Positions 44,840 through 54,071 of a stretch of 64,000 bases of DNA are shown in pieces. Under the pieces are notes generated by a model that did no database searches, was not told the origin of the DNA, and was given only the letters and a program-made list of their open reading frames with translations. This DNA comes from Tunturiibacter empetritectus (GTDB lineage: Bacteria; Acidobacteriota; Terriglobia; Terriglobales; Acidobacteriaceae). Position 1 is the stretch's first letter; each line of letters opens with the position of its first letter. The position numbers were made by a program, and so were the translations under genes. The stretch is from positions 248,001-312,000 of the forward strand of contig NZ_JACCCU010000002.1 in NCBI RefSeq assembly GCF_013410875.1, read 5' to 3'.

Positions 44840-46024
44840 CTAATACGCTCGAATCTGCTCGCAATAGCCATTGAAATTTCGCTGCATCTCACGCAGCGAG
44901 TCCCCACCAAACTTCTCCACCACCAGCCGCGCCACCGTCAGCGCAACCATCGCCTCGGCCGCAACACCAGCTGCCGGCACCACACAAACATCGCTCCGCT
45001 CATAAGCAGCCTTCACCGGCTCACGCGTCTCAAAACTCACCGACTCCAGCGGCCTTCGCAACGTAGAAATCGGCTTCAAATATCCCCGCACCACCACATC
45101 CTCGCCATTCGAGATCCCGCCCTCAATCCCCCCGGCATTATTCTGCTCCCGCGAAAACTTCGTAAACCCGCGTCCCTCCTCAGGCGAACCCTCATACCCA
45201 ATCGCATCATGCACCGCCGACCCCACCGATTCCGCCGCCGTCACCCCGCGTCCCAGCTCCACCGCCTTCACCGCCTGCAGACTCATCACCGCCTGCGCCA
45301 ACAAACCATCCATCCGCTCATCCCAGTTCGCATGCGTCCCCACACCCGGCGGCAGCCCATGCACCACCACCTCAAACACACCACCCACCGTATCGCCCGT
45401 CCGCAGCACCGCATCCACCTCAGCCTTCATCCGAGCCTCGGCCTCATCATCCACACAGTTCAACAAAACCTCATCCTTCAACTGCAGAGCCGCAATCTCC
45501 TCCCACATCGCCGACCGACCAAGCTCCGCCTTCCCCACGCGAATCACGTGGCTCGCAACCTCCACGCCCAAAGCCCGCAGCAACAACTTCGCAATCGCAC
45601 CCGCAGCAACCCTCGCCGCGCTCTCCCGCGCACTCGCCCGCTCCAGCACATACCGCGCATCGGGAAAGTCATACTTCAAACTCCCCGCCAGATCCGCATG
45701 CCCCGGCCGCGGCGAAGCGACAGCCTTATGCTTGCTTGAATCACCAACCTCTACAGGCAGTATGTCGACCCAGTTCTTCCAATCATTATTCGCGAGCACC
45801 ATCGCAATCGGCGACCCGATCGTCTTGCCATGCCGCACCCCACTCAAAATATGGGCGGTATCTTTTTCAATCCGCATCCTCCCACCGCGTCCATATCCCT
45901 TCTGCCGCCGCCACAGCTCACGATCAACAAACTCCTGATCCACAGCCACACCCGCGGGCATCCCGCTCACCGTCGCCACCAGGCTCTCCCCGTGGCTCTC
46001 TCCCGCCGTAGAAAATCGCAACAT
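44840..46024 (-). CDS. aroC: Chorismate synthase
   Basis: Last step of the shikimate pathway, converting EPSP to chorismate with reduced FMN. At 394 residues it shows MLRFSTAGESHGESLVATVSG at the start, RPGHADLAGSLKY (about 108-120) and the signature ARESAARVAAGAIAKLLL (about 133-150), plus REQNNAGGIEGGISNGE (about 288-304). The ATG at 46024 gives the normal family N-terminus. An ATG at 46051 adds nine residues and is less likely. The gene stands alone after a diverged repeat. Confidence 0.96.
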   Translation of the reverse strand: MLRFSTAGESHGESLVATVSGMPAGVAVDQEFVDRELWRRQKGYGRGGRMRIEKDTAHILSGVRHGKTIGSPIAMVLANNDWKNWVDILPVEVGDSSKHKAVASPRPGHADLAGSLKYDFPDARYVLERASARESAARVAAGAIAKLLLRALGVEVASHVIRVGKAELGRSAMWEEIAALQLKDEVLLNCVDDEAEARMKAEVDAVLRTGDTVGGVFEVVVHGLPPGVGTHANWDERMDGLLAQAVMSLQAVKAVELGRGVTAAESVGSAVHDAIGYEGSPEEGRGFTKFSREQNNAGGIEGGISNGEDVVVRGYLKPISTLRRPLESVSFETREPVKAAYERSDVCVVPAAGVAAEAMVALTVARLVVEKFGGDSLREMQRNFNGYCEQIRAY

Positions 46025-46224
46025 CCGTATCAATCCCTCAAGAAACAGCACCCAAACCTAAATTGTAACAACCCGATCCACACCACCCTTCGAAGACTAA
46101 ACCGGTCACATCGCAACACCTTCTGCACCTTCACACCCTTCTACCCATCTCACAAACAAATCTGTGCCGCAAACAACTCCCCCCTCCCAGCACGAATCAA
46201 ATCGAAGTGGATCGAGGATAAAAT

Positions 46225-46683
46225 ATGTCCCGCATCAAACCATTCGCCGTCTCTGCTCTCGCCGTAGCACTGGTCAGCAGTGTCTCCGCAGCACCCGCGC
46301 AGATCTCCGTCAGTATCGGAGCGGCTCCCTACTGCCCCTACGGATACTTTGACTACTCCCCATACCCCTGCGCTCCCTATGGCTACTACGGACCCGACTG
46401 GTTCACCGGCGGAGTCTTCATCGGCGCCGGCCCCTGGTACCACGGCCACGGCGGCTTCTACGGACACGTCGACAACCGCTACGACCCACGTCACGGCTAC
46501 GCAGGCCCCATGCCCGAGCGAAACGAGCAGGCCTTCAACCACTTCCACGGCAACGAAGCCCACGACCCGCAAGGTCACATAGGCAACGCCGGCCACGAGC
46601 CTACCAACGAACACAGCGCCGGCTTCCAAGGCGGCGGTCACCCCGGTGGTGGCGGCAGCCACGGCGGCGGAGGTCACCACTAA
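46225..46683 (+). CDS. Secreted Tyr/Gly/His-rich protein
   Basis: The 152-residue protein has a signal peptide (MSRIKPFAVSALAVALVSSV, cleavage near APAQ). A Tyr/Pro/Gly-rich middle (APYCPYGYFDYSPYPCAPYG) and a His/Gly-rich tail ending GGGSHGGGGHH follow. It has no recognised domain. Such proteins are common in this phylum and are often called hypothetical; the His-rich end could bind metal. A bidirectional terminator follows about 30 bases after the stop. Confidence 0.75.
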   Translation: MSRIKPFAVSALAVALVSSVSAAPAQISVSIGAAPYCPYGYFDYSPYPCAPYGYYGPDWFTGGVFIGAGPWYHGHGGFYGHVDNRYDPRHGYAGPMPERNEQAFNHFHGNEAHDPQGHIGNAGHEPTNEHSAGFQGGGHPGGGGSHGGGGHH

Positions 46684-46710
46684 AACCGAATCAGCCCTCC
46701 CAGCAAAAGA

Positions 46711-46751
46711 AAAGAGACATCTCCCGGAACAAGGCGAGATGTCTCTTTTTT
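46711..46751. terminator. Bidirectional terminator between convergent genes
   Basis: The stem agagacatctc/gagatgtctct (46713-46723 with 46735-46745) has T runs on both sides: ctctttttt on the plus strand and CTCTTTTCTTTT on the minus strand. It serves the Gly/His-rich gene and probably also the receptor gene converging on it. Confidence 0.85.
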
Positions 46752-46840
46752 GCACTCCCGAAAGTCTTCACTCACAGAGTCTGAGGAGCGACCGAAGACG
46801 TCCACTCCTCAAACCACCGCAATCATGGCCTCTAGCGACG

Positions 46841-49800
46841 TTAGAACGAGAACCTCCCGCCGAACTCCCCTGTAAACGATCGCGGGATCACCGTGCTGCT
46901 CGGATTGATGAACCCCTTCGGCGTCAGGAAACTTGACCCGTCCGATACGATGCCATCGTAGTTGTTGCCATAGTTGGCGCGATTCGTAAGGTTGAATCCC
47001 TGGAAGAACAGCGCCACATTGTAGCGATCCTTGATCGAGATCGTCTTGCTGAACCGCGCATCCAGCTGTGCGAACGTCTGGCCGTGATTCGAGTCATACG
47101 AGACCTCGCGGCACCGGCCCGACACCAGGCAGCTCTTGTAGAAGCTCGCCAGCGTTGTAGCCCCGGTCGGATCCGCCGCCACCGCTGCCTTCGCAGTATT
47201 CAGATAGTCGGCATAAGCCTGCGTACTCTCCTTCGCTCCACTTAAGACCAGCGCATGCGGGTTGCTGCGACCGCTGCCTACCCCCCACAGATCGCTGCTC
47301 GACTCGACGATGTCCAGTGGCCGCGCGGAGCCCACCGACAAGATCGGCGAGATCTCGATCCGCCAAGGCAACGCGATCGTTCCAGCCGCCGTAATGTGGT
47401 GCCGCTCGTCGTTAGGCGCCGTCCCATAGTCCGGCTTCCGGAACTCCCCAAGAAACGGATTCGTCGCCGAGTTGCGGAACGCCGCAGGATTACCCTCAAA
47501 CGCCAGCGCCTTCGCATACGTATAGTTCACAATCGCGCTGAAGTGACGATTCAACGACTGCCGATAGCTCAGATTCAGCCCATCGTAGTAAGAGCGCCCC
47601 AGCGACTTCTCCGCGCCGAACCGGCCAAGCACCGGAACCCCCGCCGCCTTGAACGCTGCGGCGAACGGACGAATCCCGCCGTTGAAGTACTCCGTCGGAT
47701 TGATGTTCACCGTCTTGTCTTCGTGGATGCCGCGCGACTGGTTGTACTCCACCTCAAACACCGAGTGTGTTGTCAACGCATACTGAATCCCCAGGTTGAT
47801 CTGCTGCGTGTAAGGATTGCGGAAACCGGGATCCATAAGGCGTCCCGTCGATCCCGTCGCAAGATTGAAGCTCGCAGGTGGAATCACCGGCGCCGGATCG
47901 ACGCCATACCGGTACTGGCTCAACGGAATGTTTGTCCCCGGAACAAAGTTGGCCGCGCCGCAGCTCGTATCCGTTGGACCGGCGCAGGCGATCGAATACG
48001 TATTCGCAAACACCGCGCTGTTCGCCTGCTGAATCATGAACAGAGGAATATTCTCGAACGTCTGGCCAAAATACAGCCCATATCCTCCGCGAAGCACAAA
48101 CCGCCCGTCGCCCCAGACATCATACGAGAATCCAATGCGAGGGCTGATGTCCAGATTGTCATTCTTGGGCAGGCCCGTGTAGTTTCCGCCAAGGAAATCC
48201 AACGTGGGCGTGTAGCCGACACCCACGAGGCTCACAGGTGGGGTCGTCGGAAGCGTTGGCACCGTCGTCGCAGCCGCAGCCACCAGCTCCTGGTGCGTGC
48301 GGCTGTTCGCCTGCTTGTCCAGTCCGTACGTATCGATATCGCGATCGTAGCGGATGCCAAGATTCAGAAACAGCCGTGACGTCGCCCGCCAGTCATCCTC
48401 AAAGTAGAGGCCAAGCATCTTCGGAGAAAGATTGAAGCTCGGATCGCCCGAGGTGCCGGTCGAAGCCTGAATCGCACCCGGTGAAGAGAATCCGTTCGGA
48501 TACTTGCTCGGGTCCAGAAGGTTCGCTGCAGAATCGAAGAAGTCGAACTCCGGAGTCGGATTGTTTTCGAAGAATCCGCCAACCTGCGGTTCATACAGGA
48601 AGTCGAAGCCCATCTTCAAAGTATGTTTGCCAACCGTCTGCGAAAAATCATCGCGGAACTGGAACTTGTGCTGGCTCGACTTCTGCGGAACGTTGATGTT
48701 CGTCCCAAAGCTCGTCCCGTCGGGAAACAGAAAGTACGGAGTCCGCGTCGTTGAATCGATAAGGTTATTCCAGTACTGGAATCCCACCGTAAAGTTATTA
48801 ATCGACTTCGATGACAGAATCGAGGTCAGCGTCGCATTGGCAATAATCAGATCATTGATCGTGAAGTTGCCTTCGGTCATATCCACCTGTCCGGTCGACT
48901 GATCGTTGTTGCTCTTGTTGTCCTGCGCCGTGTAGCTGACGTAAAACTTCTCCCGATCGCTGAAGTAGTGGTCCAGCCGGCCGTTGTACCTCTTCTCATC
49001 GAAGGGAGTCGCAATCGTATGGATCGGCTTTGCACCCAACGGCTCCGCCAGCACCAGTTCGTTGTACGAAAGGTCGGTCACTGCCAGGCTCGAACGCTCC
49101 CGCAATCCTTCATACGCAAAAAATCCGAAGTCCTTGTCCTTGCGGATCGGACCGTCAAGCGCCCCGCCATACTGCTGACGGCTGTAGTCCGGCTTTGGCT
49201 GCCCGGCCTGTTCGCTGATCGCATTGTTGGTCTGAATCGCCTGGCTCCGGAAGAAGCCATACAGCGCACCATGAAACTGGTTGGTCCCCGACTTGGTCAC
49301 CACGTTCACCGCAGCACCTTCGCTGCGCCCGTTCTCAGCAGAAAACCGGCTCGTGCTGATGTTGAACTCCTGCACCGCCTCGAGCGGCAGCTGCATCACC
49401 GCACCGCCCACCGTGTTGTCTTTGTTATCCACGCCGTTGACCGTCGTGTTCGTATTGCGGCCGCTCGAACCGTTCACCGCATACACCGCATATCGGTTCT
49501 TCGTTGGATCGTAGCTATCCACCTGCTTCACGCCCGGCGCCAGAATCGCAAGGTTCGCAAAGTCGCGTCCGTTCAATGGCAGATTGTTGATCTCCTGCGG
49601 AGTCACAGCCGTAGAGCTGTCCGTCTTCTCCGCATTCACTAGCTGGTTTCCGGTCGAGACCTCGATCGAGGTCGACACCTGCCCGGCTATCAGCGGGAAA
49701 TTCGCATTCAGCGTCGTCCCTACAATCAGCTCAAGATTCGCAGCCTGACCGGAGCTGAAGCCCTGCGCCTCTACCTTCACCGTATAGGTCCCGACCGGCA

Positions 49801-50020
49801 GCAGGTCGAACCTGTACTCCCCGGCACGATTCGTGGTGACCGTACGCTGAGAGTTCGTCCCCTTGTTCGTCGCGGTAACCGTGGCGCCCGCCACTGCGGC
49901 GCCCGTCGCATCCGTGACCGCTCCGACGATGTTCCCGGTGCTGGTCGCCTGACCGAAGACCGCTGCGGTCGCGAACATCATGACTAGAAAAACAACGAGG
50001 CGTTGATATCTGATATGCAT
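46841..50020 (-). CDS. Oar-like TonB-dependent receptor with carboxypeptidase-regulatory domain
   Basis: Large outer-membrane protein of 1059 residues. A signal peptide (MHIRYQRLVVFLVMMFATAA, cleavage near VFGQ) is followed by a carboxypeptidase-regulatory-like domain (about 28-110, NIVGAVTDATGAAVAGATVT), then a plug with NNLPLNGRDFANLAILAPGV and YAVNGSSGRNTNTTVNGVDN. A long barrel ends with FTGEFGGRFSF. This is the Oar/OmpA-related type that is strongly expanded in Acidobacteria; substrates are mostly unknown, with large glycans or peptides suspected. The ATG at 50020 follows GGAGGA closely. Earlier in-frame starts to 50161 are unlikely. Confidence 0.88.
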   Translation of the reverse strand: MHIRYQRLVVFLVMMFATAAVFGQATSTGNIVGAVTDATGAAVAGATVTATNKGTNSQRTVTTNRAGEYRFDLLPVGTYTVKVEAQGFSSGQAANLELIVGTTLNANFPLIAGQVSTSIEVSTGNQLVNAEKTDSSTAVTPQEINNLPLNGRDFANLAILAPGVKQVDSYDPTKNRYAVYAVNGSSGRNTNTTVNGVDNKDNTVGGAVMQLPLEAVQEFNISTSRFSAENGRSEGAAVNVVTKSGTNQFHGALYGFFRSQAIQTNNAISEQAGQPKPDYSRQQYGGALDGPIRKDKDFGFFAYEGLRERSSLAVTDLSYNELVLAEPLGAKPIHTIATPFDEKRYNGRLDHYFSDREKFYVSYTAQDNKSNNDQSTGQVDMTEGNFTINDLIIANATLTSILSSKSINNFTVGFQYWNNLIDSTTRTPYFLFPDGTSFGTNINVPQKSSQHKFQFRDDFSQTVGKHTLKMGFDFLYEPQVGGFFENNPTPEFDFFDSAANLLDPSKYPNGFSSPGAIQASTGTSGDPSFNLSPKMLGLYFEDDWRATSRLFLNLGIRYDRDIDTYGLDKQANSRTHQELVAAAATTVPTLPTTPPVSLVGVGYTPTLDFLGGNYTGLPKNDNLDISPRIGFSYDVWGDGRFVLRGGYGLYFGQTFENIPLFMIQQANSAVFANTYSIACAGPTDTSCGAANFVPGTNIPLSQYRYGVDPAPVIPPASFNLATGSTGRLMDPGFRNPYTQQINLGIQYALTTHSVFEVEYNQSRGIHEDKTVNINPTEYFNGGIRPFAAAFKAAGVPVLGRFGAEKSLGRSYYDGLNLSYRQSLNRHFSAIVNYTYAKALAFEGNPAAFRNSATNPFLGEFRKPDYGTAPNDERHHITAAGTIALPWRIEISPILSVGSARPLDIVESSSDLWGVGSGRSNPHALVLSGAKESTQAYADYLNTAKAAVAADPTGATTLASFYKSCLVSGRCREVSYDSNHGQTFAQLDARFSKTISIKDRYNVALFFQGFNLTNRANYGNNYDGIVSDGSSFLTPKGFINPSSTVIPRSFTGEFGGRFSF

Positions 50021-50195
50021 ATTCCTCCGGATAAAGAAAAGCAGACCGCCAGCTCGAATAAGCCACAGTCGATAAAAACGTTCTTCTGAGGCCCGTGGAC
50101 CCAAAAGATGACAGATGTAGGTAATGCTGCCGATGTTACCCCAGACTAAGTCGCCGTGCAAACAAAAAAGCCTGCGGATCGTCTATTGCTGAATC

Positions 50196-50285
50196 GGCGT
50201 GGAGTCGCTTTCGCTTTTTTTGCTTGGCGTGGAGTCACTTTCGCTTTTTTGTTTTGGCGTGGAGTCGCTTTCGCTTTTTTGTTTG
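50196..50285 (+). repeat. 30-base tandem repeat, three copies
   Basis: Three copies of ggcgtggagtcgctttcgct followed by ttttttg and a short spacer start at 50196, 50226 and 50256. The second has one change (gtcactttcg). The unit is also found once, diverged, at 34579, where it likewise precedes the gtcattccc repeat. Confidence 0.85.
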
Positions 50286-50325
50286 TCATTCCCAAGGGAA
50301 TCTGCGTTTGCAGTCTCTACACCCA
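50281..50325 (+). repeat. gtcattcccaagggaatctgc repeat, copy 4
   Basis: It reads gtttgtcattcccaagggaatctgcgtttgcag, one base shorter in the loop than copies 1 and 2. It directly follows the 30-base tandem array and ends with the same ctgc-gttt-gcag hairpin as copy 1. Confidence 0.8.
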
Positions 50326-50414
50326 GGCAAATCGCCACAGCAGGATTGCTCATGAGCCAATCCGCCAGAATCGCTTAGACAGCCACCTTCCAAAAAAAAT
50401 CAAAAATCTCTTTT

Positions 50415-50590
50415 AGCCTTACCCTCATCGTCCGGCGTTCCCCAATCAAAGGGCAGGCAGGAACCGCGGCGGTGGCATGAGCGGACCTGTACCGCGACCC
50501 ACTGCCCTATCGCCCCGCCGAACCTTGCATGCAGGCAAGATGGCAGGTGCCATCTGACCGTCAGCCAGCCGGGTTCAAAAATAAATGTCA
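50415..50590 (-). ncRNA. Candidate structured RNA (unclassified)
   Basis: A GC-rich block lies in AT-rich surroundings. Read on the minus strand it can form one long hairpin: GTTCGGCG/CGCCGGAC (one G-U), then AGGGCAG/CTGCCCT, then GGGTCGCGG/CCGCGGTTC (three G-U). Two side hairpins precede it, GATGGC/GCCATC and CTTGC/GCAAG. Several pairs are G-U wobbles on the minus strand but C-A mismatches on the plus strand, which favours minus-strand transcription. The long interrupted hairpin recalls 6S RNA in shape, but I do not recognise its conserved bases. No strong terminator hairpin was seen. Confidence 0.4.
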
Positions 50591-50773
50591 AAACCGTGGC
50601 GCATCTTCACAAGCCGGAAAAGTGACGGCGAAACACCACGTTCTCACCAGAAACCCACCACAACCACACCACAATTTACCAGCGAAAAAACACCCTAAAA
50701 TCGCAAAACCCCCAGCAAAAACGCCACTCTACCACGCCAATATTTTTTCTCGCCCCAAACCCCAAAAACTCGC

Positions 50774-51754
50774 CTACTCGTCCTTCAAATATCCCTGAGT
50801 ATTCAGCAGCGGCCGATCCATACTCCTCACCCAGTCGGTCACCTCGCCGCTGCTCTTCCCACTCGCCACCGCCGCCGCAAACTCATTCCGCATCGCCTGC
50901 ATCTTCGCCTCAAGATCATCCAACGCACTCAAAAGAATAGCCTCCGGCGTCATCGGCAGCTTCGGCGAACCAAACTCATACTTCCCATGATGGCTCAAAA
51001 TCATATGCTCCACCAGCACCCGCAGCTTCTCCGGAAACGGCGCCAGCTCCCGCACCTTCTCCCGCAGCATCCCCTGCGCAATGCTGATATGCCCAATCAT
51101 CTGGCCCTCCAGCGTATAGCTGAAGCTCGAGCCCCAGGAAAGTTCACGAATCTTGCCGATATCATGCAAAATCGCCCCCGTAACCAGCAGATCCGCATCC
51201 ACCTCCGGATAAAAAGGAGCCGTCCCCAGACACACCCGCACCAGCGTCAGCACATGTTCCAGCAACCCGCCAAGCCACGCATGATGCAGCCGCTTCGCCG
51301 CAGGAGCCGCCTTGAACGCAGGTCCTATCTGCTCATCATCAAGAAACGCAAACACCAGTCGTTGCAGCTCTAAATTCTTGAAAGCAGAGACATACCCCCG
51401 TAGCTCCCCCCACATCTGCTCCACATCGAACTTCGTCGAAGGCTGAAAGTCCTTCGGATCGACCTCCGACTCCGCCGCCAGCCGCAGCTTCTTCAACGTA
51501 ATCTGGAACCTCCCCTGATACCTGGAGATATCCCCCTGCACCTTCACATAACAACCTTCGTCACAGGTCGCAATCGCCTCCGTCACGTCATCCCACATGC
51601 GTGCTTCAAGCGATCCCGTCTTATCGCTAACCATTAACGCAAGATACTGTCCCCCCTGCTTCTTGTCTCTCACCTGCATCGACGTCAAAACAAAGTAAGT
51701 CGTCACTGTCGCGTTATCGAACCGCGCCGCATCTTCAACAAAAAAGTCTTTCAT
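50774..51754 (-). CDS. YhaM-like 3'-5' exoribonuclease (OB fold + HD domain)
   Basis: The 326-residue protein matches the YhaM/Cbf1 family. An N-terminal OB-fold nucleic-acid-binding domain (about 10-110, with ATVTTYFVLTSMQVRDKKQG and YVKVQGDISRYQGRFQI) is followed by an HD metal-dependent phosphohydrolase domain (about 145-290). Metal ligands are in LHHAWLGGLLEHVL, AILHDIGKI and LSHHGKYEFG. YhaM enzymes trim single-stranded RNA or DNA from the 3' end. The start at 51754 (MKDFFVEDA) is typical of the family. An ATG at 51781 adds nine residues. Confidence 0.85.
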   Translation of the reverse strand: MKDFFVEDAARFDNATVTTYFVLTSMQVRDKKQGGQYLALMVSDKTGSLEARMWDDVTEAIATCDEGCYVKVQGDISRYQGRFQITLKKLRLAAESEVDPKDFQPSTKFDVEQMWGELRGYVSAFKNLELQRLVFAFLDDEQIGPAFKAAPAAKRLHHAWLGGLLEHVLTLVRVCLGTAPFYPEVDADLLVTGAILHDIGKIRELSWGSSFSYTLEGQMIGHISIAQGMLREKVRELAPFPEKLRVLVEHMILSHHGKYEFGSPKLPMTPEAILLSALDDLEAKMQAMRNEFAAAVASGKSSGEVTDWVRSMDRPLLNTQGYLKDE

Positions 51755-51835
51755 CTCAAACAGAATACCGCGCACCGACACAAACAGAAGCGCGAGAGCC
51801 GAAGCCCTCGCGCTGTAAGGAAAACCGCACGCCTA

Positions 51836-53794
51836 CTACGGAGGAGGAGTCGGAATCGGCGACCCCGGCGTAGCCGGTGGCTGACCTCCATCCGGAGGAT
51901 TACTGGCAGGAGGCGCAGTCGCCGGAGGCAGTGTCGTCTTATCGCTCGCCTTCGGTGCAGGAGTTCCCGTTCCATGAACTCCTTCCAACGGAGTTCCTCG
52001 GTCAGGAGCCTTCGACGGCGTCTCCTCCAGCGGAGCCTTCGGAGTAGGAGCCTGATTTTGCAGCCGCTCCTTCTTCGCTCCCTTCACCTTCTTCTTTTTC
52101 TTCTTCTTGGCCGTGTCCCCGTTCAGTCCCAGCGGTGCCGCCTGGGTCTGCTGGGTCGCCTTCTCTTCCGCACTCGCGGGAGCAGGCGCAGCAGCCGCCT
52201 TCTCCTTCACCTTCTTTACCTTCGCCGTCTTCTTCGCTACAGCATCAACCTTTGCGCGATCACTGAAACGTGTCTTTCCAGCGACAGGCGTTGTCGCTGC
52301 AAGGGGATTCGCTCCCGTATCCGAGCTCGACTCCTGCGCCACCGTCTCCAGCGGTGCAATCGCCGTTCCAGGAGCTGCCGCCTGCGCAGAGGCAGACGAA
52401 GCCGAAGCCGCACCAGCGCCTACATCGCTCCCCGAAGCCGTCTCCTCAGGCCCTGCCGGCAAAGAGTTCCGCGGAGCCTGTCCAAACCGAACCTTCTCCC
52501 GCTTCACCTTCTTCGGCTTTGCAGGCTTTCCGTTCTTCGTCGTGGTCGTAGTCGGAGTTGCCACCGCGGCAACCGGCTTAGCCACGGGCGCCGTAGTCGT
52601 CTTCGCAGCCGTAGAGAACTTCGTGCCCCGATCAAATCTCTTCTTCTGCTGAGCCGTCTTCTTCTTCACGACCGGCGGAGCATACGCCGTAAATACCGGC
52701 TTGGTCTGCTTCGCGCTCGCGCCCGAGTCCACATATCCGGCGCGAATATCGATATAAGCCTCTTCCCGCAGCTTCGTCAGGTACGCGCGCAGCGCAGGCT
52801 GCATCTGCTCCGAGTACATCGCCTCCTGAATCTGCTGTTCAACGTCCTTAATAGGTGGCACCCCGGGAGCCACATGGTCGGTGACCTTCAAGATCACAAA
52901 CCCCTGCCGCGTCCGGATCGGCGCCGTCCACTCCCCCGCCTTCAGGCTGAAGGTCTGATCCTCCAGCACCTTCGCCAGCGCCCCACGCTTGTAAAGTCCC
53001 AGATCCCCGCCCTTATCGGCGGTCGGCCCGCCAGAGTTCGCCTTCGCCAACTCCTCGAAGTTCCCACCGTCCTTCAGCTTTGCCTCAATACCGTCTGCTT
53101 TCGCCTTTGCCTGGGCAACCGCGGCATCATCGGCGTCGGCAGCCGAAGGAATCAGGATCTCGCTCAGCTTGATCTGCTCCGGCTGAACAAACTCCTGCTT
53201 ATGTGCGTCGTAGTAAGCCTGCTCCTGGCCCTGCGTGATCTGCAGACGCCGGCCCACCTCATCCCGCACCACCTGCTGGGTAATCACGCTATCGCGAATC
53301 CCAGCCTTGAAGTCCTCAAAAGAGACGCCCTGCTGTCGTGCCGCCTTCTCCAGGTCCTCCATCGTGTCCATGTGGTTCTGCTTACGAATCTCGTCCAGCC
53401 GCCGAATCACATCAGCGTCCGCGTTGATCCCCAGTTCCTTGCCTCGTGAGAGCAGCAACTGCTTATCGATCATGTCGCGCAGCAGGTTCTTCTGCCTGTC
53501 AGTAACGTCGGCAGCACTTGCCCCACTCTGCCGGGCTTCTTCCGCAAGCTGTTGTTCCGCCCGTTCTACGTCGCTCCGGCTGATGATCTGGTCGTTTACA
53601 TGCACGACCACATCCTCCACCACGGTCCCATTCGGCGTAATCGGCTGAGTCACTGGCAGCGTCAACACTGGTTGCGGCGCGTTCGGAACGCTCAAAGGGC
53701 TCTGGTACCGCGGCGCTTGTGCCTGCACCACTCCCGGCAGTGTCAGCAAACCTAGCCCGCACACCACCGCAAACTGCGAAATTCTCAAGGTCAT
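51836..53794 (-). CDS. SurA-like periplasmic peptidyl-prolyl isomerase with long low-complexity tail
   Basis: Exported folding factor for outer-membrane proteins. After a signal peptide (MTLRISQFAVVCGLGLLTLP, cleavage near VQAQ) comes a SurA_N chaperone domain (about 50-185, VVHVNDQIISRSDVERAEQQ). A parvulin-type PPIC rotamase domain follows (about 205-315, IKLSEILIPS to GDLGLYKRGALAKVLEDQTF and TRQGFVILKVTD). The last 280 residues are Ala/Lys/Pro-rich low complexity with several KKK runs, not found in classic SurA. Starts at 53818 and 53872 are possible but hide the signal peptide. A C-terminal processing protease lies divergently upstream. Confidence 0.87.
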   Translation of the reverse strand: MTLRISQFAVVCGLGLLTLPGVVQAQAPRYQSPLSVPNAPQPVLTLPVTQPITPNGTVVEDVVVHVNDQIISRSDVERAEQQLAEEARQSGASAADVTDRQKNLLRDMIDKQLLLSRGKELGINADADVIRRLDEIRKQNHMDTMEDLEKAARQQGVSFEDFKAGIRDSVITQQVVRDEVGRRLQITQGQEQAYYDAHKQEFVQPEQIKLSEILIPSAADADDAAVAQAKAKADGIEAKLKDGGNFEELAKANSGGPTADKGGDLGLYKRGALAKVLEDQTFSLKAGEWTAPIRTRQGFVILKVTDHVAPGVPPIKDVEQQIQEAMYSEQMQPALRAYLTKLREEAYIDIRAGYVDSGASAKQTKPVFTAYAPPVVKKKTAQQKKRFDRGTKFSTAAKTTTAPVAKPVAAVATPTTTTTKNGKPAKPKKVKREKVRFGQAPRNSLPAGPEETASGSDVGAGAASASSASAQAAAPGTAIAPLETVAQESSSDTGANPLAATTPVAGKTRFSDRAKVDAVAKKTAKVKKVKEKAAAAPAPASAEEKATQQTQAAPLGLNGDTAKKKKKKKVKGAKKERLQNQAPTPKAPLEETPSKAPDRGTPLEGVHGTGTPAPKASDKTTLPPATAPPASNPPDGGQPPATPGSPIPTPPP

Positions 53795-54071
53795 CGTCAC
53801 TCGTATCTTTATCAACATCCCAACATCAAAATCCCAGCCACAGCCCAGGTTCGAACCCTTCTCGCCCAACACGTCCGCCCTGGCTTTTTAGACTCAACCC
53901 AGGATTGGACGGTATCCGTACCCAATTCTAACTGCCGCGCCCCGAACAAGCGAATCCCTCCTTCGGCGCAGCCCGGCTCACCCCCGGATGCTATACTCCG
54001 TCCAAGATAGGACGTCTGTCCCAGCGCATCTTTAAGCGCCGTCTCCACCCTTTTTGAGGTCACCCAAGCCC

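Larger units (their letters stand above)
50162..50773. other. Intergenic region of about 600 bases: repeats plus a candidate RNA
   Basis: It holds the 30-base tandem repeat (50196), a gtcattcc-type repeat (50281) and the GC-rich structured stretch (50415-50590). The remainder, especially 50590-50773, is AT-rich with runs of A and C and has no gene that I can support. Confidence 0.6.

Noticed and set aside
50196-50285. Possible CRISPR array (30-base repeats)
   Set aside because: The copies abut with no unique spacers, and there are no cas genes.
50156-50416. Open frame of 86 residues with repeated FAFLFWRGV segments
   Set aside because: It is only the translation of the 30-base tandem repeat; it has no ribosome-binding site and no likely protein character.
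50400-50591. Open frame of 63 residues on the minus strand
   Set aside because: It coincides with the GC-rich hairpin region. The base pairing explains the sequence better than coding, and it matches no family.
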